Notes: generated by a model not told the origin, from the sequence alone. A stretch of DNA of 64,000 nt from Oscheius tipulae (GCA_037178975.1 JASJZH010000002.1:2480001-2544000); one strand, 5' to 3'; shown: positions 1 through 19,300, counted from the first letter of the stretch. Numbers and translations are program-made.

Positions 1-552
1 CAATGACTCGTCGCTATTGGTACTGATTCCCATACATTACGTTGTATACTGACTTTTGAAATAAAAACAGCAAACATTGTTGTGAGAAGACAAAAGAATT
101 GTTTGACTATAGTGATTCCTAAAAGTCAAAGTCATACGTGTGTACCACAGGGTTCCCAATAATCCAGAAACATCAAATTTTCTCGTCATCCAAGTCATAG
201 TCGGACCGATATCCAGAGACATTGGAGAGATTCGATAAGTTTTATGGTCTTTGATAGTTATCGAACACATACGATTCGCCCACTGGCAATGCCTTTTGTG
301 ACCTGGAATGAACACAGAGTGGGCACCCACTCAAAAAAATTGCTAATCAGAACTACGGTGTTCCATGCTAATTTATCGACTGTATGTTACACGAGTTGGT
401 GCGCAGTTTGAGTTCTCCAGTCAAGCCTAGGTCACTCCTAGGCTGTTGTAATCTCTCCATTCCTCACTTATTACCCTTTTCCCGGCTCAAATATGACTGA
501 AAAGCGCGAAAACCAACCTGCAGTCTACGTTTATCGAATGCGAATCAGAGAG
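1..552. other. no gene seen
   Basis: AT-rich flank without a convincing coding frame. A 97-codon minus frame at 37-330 has poor codon use and no splice or initiation context. A pyrimidine-rich stretch at 455-480 precedes the 3' end of the next gene. Confidence 0.5.
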
Positions 553-1017
553 TCAGTAGTACTTCTTGAGGCTGGGCAAAAGACGATCGACCGTTTCGAG
601 CATATTCTTCCTGATCCTGAGCAGATCCCTGTCCCTGTACTCGTACATCTGCAGTCGGATCGCGTAGCGCAGAATGTGTTGAAGGTAGCGATTACGACTG
701 TAATAGACATGAATCGAGTGACCCACTTCAAGTTCCGGGTCGTAGAAGAAGGAAACCTCGCGCTGATTCAGATCCGTCGGGAATAGCTCTGCGATAAGAC
801 GCTCGACGAGACGACGGTGTCCGAGCAGGTATGGGAGACGGCCGCGCGAGTCGAAATTGTATTTGAAGATGGCCACGGCCAACATGTTCAGTCGCTCCAT
901 CTCGATTGCTGTCGCCTCCGGCGGCTCCTCGGGGTCATAGTAGAACGAGTAGTTGCAGCAGCTGTCGGGAGCGCAAATACTGCTCGGGAAGTCCAAGTAG
1001 AAGAGTCCGGAAGACAT
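553..1017 (-). CDS. unrecognised 154-aa single-exon protein
   Basis: An intronless frame with strong C/G third-position bias like the surrounding housekeeping genes, so I regard it as real. I do not recognise the family. The protein is rich in Tyr, Arg and acidic residues, has a CCNYSFYYDPEEPPE segment near residue 20, and ends in a basic/aromatic helix-like region (YRDRDLLRIRKN, then LKKYY). No signal peptide or membrane segment is evident, so a cytosolic or nuclear place is the default inference. The opposite strand carries a 97-codon frame with weaker codon use. It lies 414 bp downstream of the DDX3 stop on the same strand, so it probably has its own promoter. Confidence 0.7.
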   Translation of the reverse strand: MSSGLFYLDFPSSICAPDSCCNYSFYYDPEEPPEATAIEMERLNMLAVAIFKYNFDSRGRLPYLLGHRRLVERLIAELFPTDLNQREVSFFYDPELEVGHSIHVYYSRNRYLQHILRYAIRLQMYEYRDRDLLRIRKNMLETVDRLLPSLKKYY

Positions 1018-1431
1018 CTTCGGCGATGAGTGACTCTTGATAGACTTCGAGCTAGAACTGGAGGCAATTTGTCCAATGCAATTAGATGTTTCCTATTCGA
1101 AAATTTTGCAAAAAATCTTTATGGAGCAAGAAGAACTTTCCCGAGTTCCCCTAGCGTTCTACCAGACTATGGAGACAGGTACAAAAGATTTCATTCAGAA
1201 GGGGTAAACGAAAAACAACGATTTTACTCATATCAAACCAGAGGATTATGGAAAAATACAAGAACAAATAATACTAAAAATGTCGTCGGACTAGAAAAAG
1301 CGGATTATTTACGACGAGGAGCAAGAGGACGTCTGTGACGTAGTTGAATGAAAATACGGTAACAATTGCGCACAATCGGGGATCTGAAACATCTACTTAA
1401 AAAAGTAATAATAGAGAGCTAACCAGTGAAG
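1018..1431. other. intergenic, likely promoter of the 154-aa gene and 3' UTR of DDX3
   Basis: No coding signal. It holds the 3' flank of the DDX3 gene and the upstream region of the 154-aa gene, both on the minus strand. No repeat or RNA gene was seen. Confidence 0.5.
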
Positions 1432-3576
<2,145 letters not shown>

Positions 3577-4125
3577 GTTCTCCCAGGCAATCTGAAACAA
3601 CTTGGTTTGATTTTTTTACGCGTATGAGTGAACGAAAATGAGCCAAACAGAGAGAAACTGCAGGAGAAACCCGGAGAAAACGCCGGCCTAAAATTTTTGA
3701 CATCCGATGCTGAAATTCGTGCTGGGACCCGCAGATATTTCGTGATGGGACTCTTCTGCGAAATGGCGCCAGCTGAAACTTTCCCCCCCACTAAATATCA
3801 TTCTCCTCTTCATTTTGTGCTGCTCACCCTTTTTCGCAATTCTTCGCATTTTTTTGGTTAAAGTCTCGATAAATTTTGTCACCCAACAACGAGCAAAGTC
3901 TTAAAAAGTGATGATCGTGTGTGGCGGAACTGTTTCAGCCTTTTTCTACCATTTTTCTTCGTAAAAGTGATTGTTAGGGGACTGATGGTCGTTATCATGC
4001 CTTACAACTCCCCAAACAATGGTATTGGGCTACATTTTGTTTCTGTAGCCCCGAAGTCACATGTGTTCATCTTTTCTGCCGTTCTTTTCATGATCTGCAT
4101 CCGCAAACCTGTAATTTTTCAGAGC
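3577..4125. promoter_or_regulatory. shared divergent promoter region, DDX3 and V-ATPase A
   Basis: A 549-bp interval between two start codons pointing away from each other, both preceded by trans-splice-like acceptors. It must hold the promoters of both genes. No TATA box or conserved motif could be assigned with confidence. Confidence 0.5.
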
Positions 4126-6543
<2,418 letters not shown>

Positions 6544-7215
6544 ACTAGTTTGTAAGCACTTTTTATATGGCACGTTTTACAATGAAGCTTTTATTTTACC
6601 AGCCGTCTGCGACGTCGCTCTAGATAAAGTTAGAAGTGTCAAAACTGAGAGCAATCGAAAATTTGTGAGGAATTTGACTTTTATTTAATAGACAGACGCA
6701 TCTTTAATTTGATCGATTGTTTTACTCCGGTTCTAGTCGGCTCTCACTCTGTACACTTTACAGTCTATTTCCGTCTCTATAGGCTGTTCAAAGATAATAG
6801 CATTTTTTTTAAACGGTTGCGACTAAAAACGCGCGGCGGTTCAAAAATTTTCAAATTGTCGCGGAATTGTTTTCATCGGTTTTTTCAAATTTCCACCCTT
6901 CTTTTGTCGATTTTACGTTTTACATGTACAAAAGGGTAATCTGCATCGTTTTTGTGCAAGGAATCTGACAGGAGAAACAGGGAAAAATAGAAAACCAAAG
7001 TGGTAAATTTCAGCGAAAGTTTGAAAATGCTCAGAACGGCGCTTTTTTTCGGCGCGACCGTTTGAAAAATGCTTTATTACTTTTGAACAAACTACCAAAG
7101 TTTCGGACGTGATTACGTACTGACCACCACGCTTCAAAGACGGTTATATTTGCTTGACTCTTCCTAATTGAAACCCGCCTTTACAAATCGATTTTTAGAT
7201 AATTTTTCCATAAAT
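6544..7215. other. intergenic
   Basis: 3' flank of V-ATPase A and upstream region of the next gene. AT-rich with many short TTTTCAAATTT-like words and a few CG-rich patches near 6830; no coding frame or RNA gene supported. Confidence 0.5.
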
Positions 7216-8481
7216 ATGGAAGCAGACTTCGAGCCGGCAGAATATCAAGAGTTCAAAGTAGCGGGGAAAAAGATCCGATACTATCCCATCATTCACGAGG
7301 CTCTTAACTTCCTACAGGAGCAGAGAGTCGGTGTCCGGTATGAGAAGAAGCTGGGCTTGAAGGACGCAAAAAGACTGATCAGTGGGGAGTTGAGTTTAGG
7401 TGAGTCTTCTTGTGTTTTCATTTTAACTGTTACAAAAAATGTCTGACAGACCTGGAAGACAGTACCACTGCGGTGAAGCCTGTCATCCGAAAGAGTCATT
7501 CACACTTTAGTGGAAGATTCTGTGCTGTAGCTTCTAGCAAGGAGAAGTATTAAAATTCAACTGAGTCTTGACTGTTTATGGGCTTCAGTTTATACAAAAA
7601 GGTACTCTTTAACAATTTCTAGATAACAGTTGTCCAGTTCTGGTCCGAATACTGTTAGATACCAGTCCGACTCAAAGAAGAAGCCCGACTGTTGTTGCGA
7701 CTAAGAGCCGAACTTTAGTTAGAAACGGACAAACAGATTGGGTCAAAAAACTGTTCAAAGGGGAGCCAACTGGTCGCGAGCAGCTACTCTCTGACAGTGT
7801 TAGAACTAGACCTATCTCTTTCTTAAGGCAGAAAAAAACATTCTGTACTACTAAAAAACACGGGACTTGTCCCTGACCCTATACCATTGTAAACTGATCA
7901 CGTTTCCAGAAGAGTTCGAGAACATCAAGACGGAGATGGACCAGGTCAAAACTCATGCAGCCAAGCTGAAAGAGGAGGAGAGAGCGGATTCCATGCCGCG
8001 GGAAGAGAGTAGAGGAGTCAGGGGGAGGGTATATTTGACTTTTTGATTCTCTAACTTTCAAAATTTCCAGGCACGAGGTAAAAAAGCGAAAAGCAAAGAT
8101 GTCTGGCGATGCAGATGGTGTGCCTCCTATCGCCTTCGTGTCGTGGACTGTAGAACCACCACCGGACAAAACATGCTGTGTTGTGGGAACAGAAAGTGTC
8201 TGGCCTCGGTTTGTGTCACAATTCCTCTCAGTTTCAGTCCAAATTTCCAGATAGAGTTGACGGACAAGCCTGCGGGAACACAGATCGAAGCTCCCTGGAA
8301 TTCCGGGTACAATTTCGGATGGATGATGGCCTCGAAATGGAACAACTTCTACCCGAGTATAGAGGCTATAGAGAAAGGAAAACTGTCAGCGGATCCGGAA
8401 ATCCCAGATCCGGAAGATGACGGTTTAGAATTGGATAGTATCTTCTGTCCGGGACAGATTTCCTTGACACAAATTATGTGA
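7216..8481 (+). CDS. unrecognised 223-aa Cys-containing protein
   Basis: Exons 7216-7399, 7910-8028, 8071-8208, 8251-8481 give one open frame. I do not recognise the family. The first 60 residues are a basic/aromatic region (KKIRYYPIIHEALNF), followed by an acidic/basic coiled-coil-like stretch and a KKAKSK basic patch. Exon 3 holds a CRWC pair and a CCGNRKC cluster about 25 residues later, which could bind zinc. The C-terminal third is acidic (EIPDPEDDGLELD) and contains W and F residues in GYNFGWMMASKWNNF. No signal peptide, so it is probably nuclear or cytosolic. The start follows TTTTTAG (7193-7199) by 16 bases. Intron 1 (510 nt) holds no recognisable element. Confidence 0.75.
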
Positions 8482-10044
8482 TCTCAGTTTTGTGTGTGAT
8501 TTTCTTGAATATAAGCCAAAAGGCTCTTCTAATGACTAGGTTTTCACTAAATTCTGACAACTTGGAGAGAGAGCGGTCAATGTTTTATCTGGTAGACTTC
8601 CTAACTTTTCCAAGTTCCCGTTTGTCTCAGACTTTCTGTCTCTCGGTCTCTCTGCCTTTTTTTCAATCTGTCTCTGTCGAAAACGTTCCTAGCGAAACGA
8701 ACTAGTGGATTTTTTCAATTCGAACTGTATGACTCTTCTATTTAACTTGCCAAAGCCTGGCAGGGATATCGCTTGACAAAAAATCCACACACAGTTTTCA
8801 AAGTGCTATATGAGATAGTTCTTGGCATGTGTCGCATATGCGTATTGCAAATTGTCAAAGAAGGACATTCCTCCTTCTATTGGAAATCATATGACCTTAA
8901 TTCTCCCAAGTTCCTATTTCAAAAGCCGTAAAAGTAAAATTGCTCCGTCGGTAACGTTTTCACAGTCAGCTGTTTTGAATCCTATCCTTCCCACGACTGA
9001 ATCTTAATCCATTCTATGAGTGTGAACGAATATAGATTTCGGAGATAGTGCTGTCGAAGTAGAAGCGTAAACCATTTTTTCATTGTCATAAATGATACTA
9101 CTAGTGACGAGGAGGAAGAGGGCCTGAAACCTTTTCCTGAAGAGCTCTGGACCGACTGTTCCTAGCGAAACGATCTAGTGAACTTTTACAATTCGAACTG
9201 TGTGTGGACAATCCTTTGCATGTTTCAAGGGTACGCATCAGCCATTTTTTGAAGACATGGATTAGATTTCAGCTCAGTACCCGAGAGTTCGAAAGGAGGA
9301 ATAGCTATTTGTCGGCTTGTCATGAAGATAGCTGACAAGAAAAAGTGGACTCAATTTGTGAACATCAAACATGTTGATTATTGAGAAATGAGCAGACATG
9401 GATCTCCCATCCTTGGAACTATTGAATTTGTTTTTGTTGATGGATAAAGATCTACTGGCGGTCTTCGGTTCGAACACTGAGACTTGTTCGGACCTGCGTT
9501 ACTAGGGACTTACCCAGGCCCTATCCTCGAAACAAAAGAATTGAGATGAGATAGTCAGTGCAAACGAGTAGTTTGCGCAGAGACACAACACAGCTAAACT
9601 TGGCCTGGGCAGAAGGAAAGACGAGCAGCAGACGCCCGAATGGCACTGTTGCTTGTTTTGTTCTTTCAAGTCTTCTCAGATAACAAGTTCCTCCAGAACT
9701 TTGCTAATTTGCTAAAATGTGGCAAGTTAAGAACTCACATTTGGAATTTTACAGTTCGCGCACGACTTTGAATGGTTTTGAAACGTAAGTACAAAACACG
9801 CGCACGTTTGAACCGAAATCAAAAATGTCTCATTATTTTGGTGTCATTTTCCTATTCTTTACACTAGTTTTTGTTTGCTGATTCCGTTGAAATCAGCATA
9901 GCAATCCTCGTAGTTGTCTTTAGATTGCGTGCCATCGAAAATAGATGATGTACATCTAGCGCGGTTCCCAAATTCAATTCGTATTCACTTTCTGTCCTTG
10001 TTTCCCTCAGAAATCCTATATTTATCCAAATTTCTTGCTTTTAG
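8482..10044. other. intergenic, contains a direct repeat
   Basis: 1.5 kb between two plus-strand genes without a supported coding frame. It contains the two-copy direct repeat listed separately. Near 9466-9480 a GGTTCGAACAC word resembles a tRNA B box but lacks a convincing A box. Confidence 0.5.
8686..9203. repeat. two diverged copies of a 45-bp direct repeat
   Basis: Copies at 8686-8730 and 9159-9203 share TTCCTAGCGAAACGA, then CTAGTG, then CAATTCGAACTGT with a few substitutions. Origin unknown; they could be remnants of a dispersed element or a duplicated regulatory block. Confidence 0.75.
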
Positions 10045-11975
<1,931 letters not shown>

Positions 11976-12145
11976 TCATAATTTTCCTGGTTATTGTTAA
12001 TGTTTCATTGTTACTATGAATTGTTCTCATTTTTTGTACTTTTTAGTTGTAAAAAGTTCGGTCATGACCGAATTCATATCTCCAAATTATCCGTTTTGAT
12101 GATCTTAATGGAAAAAAAAATTGAAGGCTGAGCGAGGGTTTCCTG

Positions 12146-14310
12146 ATGGAAGACGAATACGAGTCGCTTCCGACACACAGTGTCCCGGTTAGTTATATCT
12201 TTTCACAATTTTTTTTTAGAGTTTGTGGTGGTTAGAGACCTAAATTGTCGGTTGTAAGCTTGTAAAATGAGTGAGGTTCGAAAGGCCTATTTTAACTAAC
12301 CGTAGTGCCTCTGTCGTGGTGTGTACTAACCCCCATCCTGAGAACCCGCATTCCACCGCTCAAATTCCAGCTTCAGGTTCACCTGGCTGCCGGAGCTCTG
12401 GCCGGTGCTGTCGAGCACTGTGTTATGTTCCCGTTCGACAGTGTCAAGACACGAATGCAGTCGCTGTGTCCCTGTCCGGAGTCCAAATGCCCGACGCCTG
12501 TTCATTCGCTGATGAGCATTGTCAAAAGGCTAGTTTTTTTGGTGTAGACTTTTACAGTTTGTTTACTGACAGTGAACAAAGACAAGATGATGGAAAATCC
12601 TGGAAAAATGAGAAACTATTTGCAGTAGTTTATGCGGTCGAAATACAAAATGATCTTGTGCAAATGTATTTTTCAGTTTTGAACTTAACTGTTTTTCTTG
12701 TCCGACACATTCCTATGCGGCCTATAAAGCGTGTCATAGGCTGTTTTTTAGAAGACACGATGTTAAAGAGACACTGTCATTAGGGCTAAAAGGCCGAACG
12801 CGCTTTCAAATCTGGTCCCGCGACGAAATTCCCTCATTCCATTTTTTTAATGTAGAAAATGGAGTAAATGCTGTTCTTTTCCCCTGATTTATTTTCTACA
12901 TTTTTTTCGTCTTGACGTCTAGTAGATTTCGACTTTGACACTTAGTAAATTTTGACACTGAGTCGATTAAACAAACTTTGAAGTCAAAAAAGTGCGTAAA
13001 AACACCGAAAAATGCAGGACAGGAACATGGTCTAGTTCAAAATGCCAGTACGTGACAGAGAGACAGAAAAACAAGGACTGTATCCAAAAAAGCAACTGCA
13101 AAATCCCTAAAAACTTCTGAATTTTCTAGAGAAGGCTGGCTGCGTCCACTGCGAGGCGTTAACGCTGTGGCGGCTGGCTCGATGCCGGCTCACGCTCTCT
13201 ACTTCACAGTCTACGAAAAGTCCAAGGCTTTCTTGACCGGGAATACCGCCGGACACGGGAACACGCTGGCCTATGGAGCCTCGGGAGTCCTGGCCACCCT
13301 GGTTCATGACGCTGTCATGAACCCTGCCGAGGTATTTTAGCCAAAATTTGCTCTGAAAATAAGACCTTAGGTTGTAAAGCAGCGAATGCAGATGGCCTTC
13401 AGTCCGTACGGGAGCTCGCTGGAATGTGTGAGATGTATATATAAGAGGGAGGGCGTGAATGCTTTCTACAAGAGTTATGCTACGCAGCTCACAATGAACG
13501 TGCCCTTCCAAATGATCCACTTCATGTGCTACGAGTTCTGGCAGCAGACTCTCAACCCCGAGCACAAATACGACCCCAAGTCGCATCTGATTGCTGGAGG
13601 GCTAGCTGGAGGACTAGCAGCCGCCGCCACGACTCCGTTGGATTGCATCAAAACCGTGCTGAATACGCAGCAGACGCCCGAGGCAGAGATTCAGAGAGAT
13701 AAGAGGATATTGATGAAGGTGGGCAGCTTTCTTTTTCTGCTTTCCACGCTCAAAAACAGTGAAAAATTGTTCCCTTGAGTTTAATTTTCCTGCAAACGCA
13801 TCAACTTCTCACCACTATCACCTTCCCCAAACCTTTTTCTTCACAAAAAATGCCTGTTCAAACACTTTGTCACCAACATGGATCGTCTGGTTCGCAGTAG
13901 CGCCTATTACCAATATACCAGCTGTTTCGCTTTGCCCTGTTTTTCGCATTAATGACTCGAAAATCATAGTATTGCAACTTGCAGTTCGCACTAAAGTCCT
14001 GTAGGCCGATGATGGGTGACGTGATTGGAGCTTGATGCACTCGCTTTGTTCCAAAAAATCTCGATAAAACCACGTTTTTCAGGCCACCGGTCACTACAGA
14101 GGCTTCGCCGACGCCGCTCGAACTATCTACGCCCAACGAGGAATCGGTGGCTTCGCCTGTGGTCTGCAAGCGCGTGTTATTTTCCAGGTACCCTATTTTT
14201 TGCATCCACCTCCCTAATTGGCACAAATTTAGGTTCCGGCGACGGCGTTATCATGGTCCGTCTACGAGTTATTCAAATACGTGCTCGATTACAGTCACCA
14301 CACTAGTTGA
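12146..14310 (+). CDS. mfn-1: mitoferrin, mitochondrial iron carrier (SLC25A28/37)
   Basis: Inner-membrane carrier that imports iron for heme and Fe-S cluster synthesis. Exons 12146-12187, 12377-12528, 13130-13331, 13371-13718, 14083-14187, 14233-14310; 308 aa. Three carrier repeats show [20 protein letters not shown] and [10 protein letters not shown] signatures, and the family [10 protein letters not shown] and NVPFQMIHF segments are present. Intron 1 has two in-frame acceptors six bases apart (12370 and 12376); 12376 gives SVPVHLAAG, the better family fit, while the other would add Leu-Gln. Intron 2 begins with GC, not GT (AAAAG|GCTAGT), and no GT alternative keeps VKREGW in frame. It sits 170 bp behind METTL1. 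Confidence 0.96.
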
Positions 14311-15367
14311 TTGAGATCACTTAAAACTTTAAATTTTTGCATTGCGAGTAGCCTGATTGGAGACCATTTTCGCCTCCGTTATTCTCCGTGTGCCTTTCTC
14401 TTCTGGAGCTTTCCTTATTTGTTTTGTTACATCGGTCAAAAAACAGTCTAGTTTAGATAGATTTCTATATCTCCCAAAGTTTAGGTGCCCCCTCGTTGTT
14501 TGTTTGTTTTCTCTTGTTGTTTCCCTAGAACAGACCCTAGAATTTATACACAAAAAAGTTCTTTTCATCTTTTTCCCCCTCCCAACAATCTCGTTGTCCT
14601 CTCTCTTTCTTCCTACTCAGCAAAAATGAAGCTTTTCCTCCTACTTTAATGCTATTTTTTGTAACATTGGTTGAAAACTGACCAAAATTTTCTTTACGTG
14701 GTATGCTATATTCTGCGGTGCGTCTTTCTGCAATTTTAAATAACTGTTTCTTACTATTTTTTCACAAAAAACTTGCCGTTTTTACTCGCGACGCAGTCTG
14801 AAACGCCGGATTTTGGTCAAGTTGTCGAAGAGAAACTCTTGCAGTTTTGTGCTTTTTCGTTGAGTTATACATTTTCTATTGCTATGGAAGTATATAGTAT
14901 TCGCTTAGTAACATGACCCCCTATTGCGTTGATTCTCATTGTCTAAATCTCCATATTTTATTCGTTCAGAACGAATAAAAAAAGTTCAGAAGCGCCTCTT
15001 TTCGTGTTATTTTGTTCATTCTCGCTCGCGAAGTCCTTTCCAAACTGAATCTAGACGGCGTGGAAATCTCTTTGAATCTAGACGGCGTGGAAACCTCTTA
15101 CTCGAGGAAAATACGAGAGAGCTTTTGGTTTTTTGCCCTTGAACTTATAACCAATAACTTCCGTTTGTACAGTTCCCTGCCCAAAAATAGTTGACAGTTT
15201 GTCATTTTCTCATTCTTTTGCCGCCGAACGACCGCTCCCTGACCGTTATCTCCCCCCGTTTTGTCCTATCCGTACAGCCTGGCGTCTCGCTTCGAATTCC
15301 AATTGCAAGTGTATCGATTTCTACTGACCACTGCCACCCGAACTAGTGATTTTCAGCGAAGAAAAAA
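14311..15367. other. intergenic between mitoferrin and CISD
   Basis: About 1 kb of T-rich sequence without a supported gene. It holds a two-unit tandem repeat at 15047-15100 and ends in a trans-splice-like acceptor (GATTTTCAG, 15349-15357) 10 bases before the CISD start. Confidence 0.55.
15047..15100. repeat. 2 x 27-bp tandem repeat
   Basis: Two adjacent units beginning GAATCTAGACGGCGTGGAAA differ at only one or two bases. No function is evident. Confidence 0.85.
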
Positions 15368-16061
15368 ATGTCCACTGTTTCTTCCGGTCAATGCCAAGCC
15401 AAATGCATCGCCTATGCTGCCGCCCTCGTGGCTGGAGGTGTTCTCATCGGATATTTCGTATGTTTTTAACCTTTTTCGAATATTTATGTTCAAGTTAAGA
15501 TCGGAAGGAAGTCGCAAAAGCATTGCCTGAACCACAAGATCAAGCTCGGCTGTGAGAAGGTGGCCGACGTGGTCGATGTCGAGGATATTGGCGAGAAGAA
15601 GTCCTACTGTCGCTGCTGGAAGAGCGAAAAGTTCCCACTCTGTGACGGTAGCCACAACGCTCACAACAAAGCCAGTAAGTAGTTCAATTTGTTGTCAAAC
15701 TATCAATACTTTTGCAACTAATGGCTCTCACCTCGGGTCTGAATGAGCCGCGTAACTTCATGGATGCGCGAATTCAAGTGCCACCACTATTTCCCCGATG
15801 TACGTAACGAGCTTGTTGACTAAAAAAAGCGTTATTGAGACCTGATTGGTTACCTGTTAGCTCGCATTATGATTCAGTGTTTGATATGCCGGTACTGGCT
15901 ACCAAAGGTTTGGCTGAAGGATTGCATCATTTTAGTAAGGTGAAGAAATATCCAGTAATTAGAGACCTACTAATGTACTGTCCCTAAGTGTCTTCATTTT
16001 TCCAGCCGGAGACAACGTCGGACCGCTGAACATCCGAGGAAAGCCGGCTGCTGCCCAGTAA
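15368..16061 (+). CDS. cisd-1: CDGSH iron-sulfur domain protein (mitoNEET/NAF-1 type)
   Basis: Small tail-out membrane protein carrying a 2Fe-2S cluster on the outer mitochondrial or ER surface, linked to iron and redox balance. Exons 15368-15457, 15500-15674, 16006-16061; 106 aa, the usual CISD1 length. A single N-terminal membrane segment (IAYAAALVAGGVLIGYF) is followed by the cluster motif CRCWKSEKFPLCDGSH, which keeps all three Cys and the His ligand. The last exon gives TGDNVGPLNI, a hallmark of the family. Intron 1 ends in an unusual GTTAAG acceptor. Its neighbour mitoferrin is also a mitochondrial iron gene. Confidence 0.96.
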
Positions 16062-16321
16062 GACTTTCCTCTCCTCCATTCCGACATAGACGAACTCTTT
16101 CTATCCCACCCAATTGTCCGGTAGATATCGTTTTTGTGATTTTATTTATGAACAGGTTTTTAAATTACTACAAAGTGAAGAAAGTTTCTACATAAAGCAG
16201 GCAAAATAAGTTAGAGGGAGAGAGTTAAGCATAAATGCTCTATCACAGAGGAAAGAAGGATCTGGCCTTAATTTTAGTGATATTGGTTTGAAGACCAGCA
16301 GATTCAAAAAAAAGAGCGAAC

Positions 16322-19300
16322 CTAGTCAAAAATCATCTCATAGTCGACAATCAGGCGGTAGCAGAAATTATTCAGGTTGTTCAGCTGAGTCAGAGGGACT
16401 TGTTGGTCCGTGGGCCAGGTCAGATTCGGACCGAAGACGACGCTCAAATTGTTCGCCGTCATCAGATTGACCTTCGAATTTGCCGCCACCTGGAAAAGTT
16501 GCATAAGTTATAGAAACGATTAAAACTATAATAATTGCGCGCGATTTTTTGGATTCGGCTTCTCGCCACGAACAGTAGAACATGACGGAGCCCAAAACAC
16601 AAAAAGCGCGTGCCCATCAAACTTTTTTTTTTACAAAGAAAATCCCTTTGAGACTTTTTGACAACGAGCCTTAGTCAAGAAGCAGATGACAGTTTTTAGG
16701 AGGACATAGTTTGGTCGGGGCAGCTGATGAACGAATTCCTTCACGGCGCCAGTTTTTGAAGTCTTCGGCACATCTAAATACGTTTTTTTTATTGAAAAGA
16801 AAGAACGATACCAGCAATTTCGGCCAGTTTTGGGTAGAGGGCGTTTGTCGTCACGGGCTCGCCGAGGGAACGAAGAAAAGTCTTAAGGAGGACCGAGGCG
16901 TGGATGCAGGCCACATAGCCGTTTTCCTTGTACTCCGGGTCTAGGGCAAAGTCTATCTTCTCGCCTGGAAATGCCATTTTTTAGAAATTTGAATAACACA
17001 AGGATTTAAATGGAGCCGAGGTAGTCGAAACTCGTGCCCTGCTCATTCAGAACAATAAGAGTGGCGTTCGGGCAAATGTGACCCGAGCAAGACCGGTGAT
17101 TGCGCGCCTCCTACCAATACACCATTTTTGAGAGGCGACTTACAGACAGACCTCCAATGATTATTCAACATTTTCCAATTGGCGTATCTTGTAAATGCTC
17201 GGATGTTTTTTTGCCGACTAAAGTGATGCGATCTGCATTCTGAACAAGTAGATTTTTGGTATGTCTAGCAAAACTGTTTGAACAGGTCTACTCAAGAAAA
17301 AGGGCATAATTTTTTTTTGCGCGGTACGCATTTCCTCGTATACGTATCGTAGATTTGCATGGGACAAGTTGGTGCGCACCCAAAATCTCCCGGAAGGCTC
17401 ATTTGAGAAGTTCTCTTTGAAAGCCCTGAACACATTATACCACTTTGAAGGACTTCAAAAGACTTGAAACTCAAACTTTGATGCCGAATTGAGATACCAG
17501 CATAAATTAGGTTTTATGAGATGGATAGAATATCCATTAGACGGGTGAAATGTTCGGTTTGGATTATAATAGTGGCAAAAATCTCAAAAACGTACCCATA
17601 TTGATGCGCTCCTGCAGCCGCTTGATACTGCCCACATTGGCGCTCTTCCTGAAGATACCCTCTACTTCCAGCGCGTGAGCTTCCAGGAACTCTATCAGAT
17701 CTGACACAATTGGCGGCACGTCGAGGTTCGGATTGTGCGAGAGAATGAAATCCAGAGGGACGTTGAATTGCTGGGTTGGCCGGGGTGGATTGGGCGGTGT
17801 CGGAGGCCGGCTGTTCCCGGAAGAGTAGCCAAACTGCTTGTCGTGGTCTCGGATAGGCTGAGGGAGATTTAACCTAATTTATTGGGATTTTAGGTATAGA
17901 AACAGTGGAGAAACCTGGACAGTTCTAGAGCCGATTCGAGGTCTCTGATGCTGTTCACGTAGTGTAGTTTGTCCTCGAACTTGGACGAGATGAACGGCTT
18001 GAAGAGACCCCACAGAATCCGAATGAAGCGAGTCGGATGAACGACGTAGAGCGCTTTGAGATTCTTCTTGTATCTGCAAACAGTAGTTAGTAAACCTCTC
18101 ATTTTCTAAAGCGCAACAGTTTCAGTCAGTTCAAATGTATGCACCACGGACGCTGTGCGAAATGCGGCGCGTCGCGCGCAATAGTTAAATGACTAGCGGG
18201 CTGGGCTTTGAATCTGAGCGACCCGGGTTCGATCCCCGTCGATGTTTTGCGAGCGAGAAGCTGTTGAAGACGGCTGGTATAGATCGTTGCAGATGCTTAG
18301 AGGGCCAGTGGGTTAGGGGTTAGATCCCCACGCTATCAAATCGCTCTGGGTTCAGTCAAAGTGTTCTTCAAAAGTCAAAAAATTTCAACTCACTTCCTAT
18401 CGAGCATCTTATACGCCTGAAAGAGCCATTTGATCGGTGGCTTGTTGTGACTTCTCAGCCCGTAATGGAAGTAGACAATTGTGTAGTCCAGATCCACCAC
18501 CTAGGTACACTTTTTGATCGAAAAAAAAGCCGATTTACCGCATCGAGAGTGTGTTGTAGGTAGGCCAGCAGCTTCGCCTGATCCACGGACTTGCTCGAGG
18601 GTAGACGGTAGGCGTAGATGACGATGATGGGCCTGGCTACACGGTCTCCCTCGGCCAAAACCTCGACAATTTCCAGGGAGCGGATAGCGCTGAAGTCCTC
18701 TCCGAATGGGTCGTCTCCTGGGCCGCTGCCAAACTCGGATTCGAAATCCTCGCGCTCAAGAAAGGAGACCGACGCCGGCAGATCCATCAGCACTGAAAAT
18801 TGAGGACTAAATAAACAGGCAGGAGCCGTTGAAATGTGTCCGGCGGGGGCGGGGGACATTTGAGATGAGGGCAGATTGGAGTGAGAGGGAATGGGGTCCG
18901 AAACAAGAGAATAAATGTTTTCTTGGAATCTTTCTGGAACCTAATGAGATAAAATTTCAGGGTGTTTCAACTTTTCCATACACCAAAGAGTATGTTCTCG
19001 TTATTTGACGATGGCGTTCTCAGGAGAAACAAAATGTAGGCGAGCCAAGGAAACGACAGAATTTTGGCGACTATTTGAAATTTTAAGTGCCAGGTACAAA
19101 TACAGTTCAAGTCAAATTTTACGGACACTGTATGGGACAAAGCTTCAAAAGAATGCAATTTCTACCTGTAGATGAGAAATGTTTCAATTTCAAGCTCCAA
19201 TTTTAGAAGAACAATCCCAAGCAACTTGAAAAGGACTGGTGAAATATGCGACAGCAATTTGGGAAGTCATTTACCACCGATCGGGGAAGGAATTGCGTTG

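Noticed and set aside
493-786. 97-codon plus-strand frame
   Set aside because: It is antisense to the 154-aa gene, whose codon use is better; most likely a shadow frame.
9466-9480. isolated GGTTCGAACAC B-box-like word
   Set aside because: No A box at the right distance; chance match or very old relic.
17040-17115. tRNA-like sequence on the minus strand in an ARHGAP1 intron
   Set aside because: A GGTAGGAGGC part resembles a D loop, but there is no GTTCGA-type B box and the stems do not pair.
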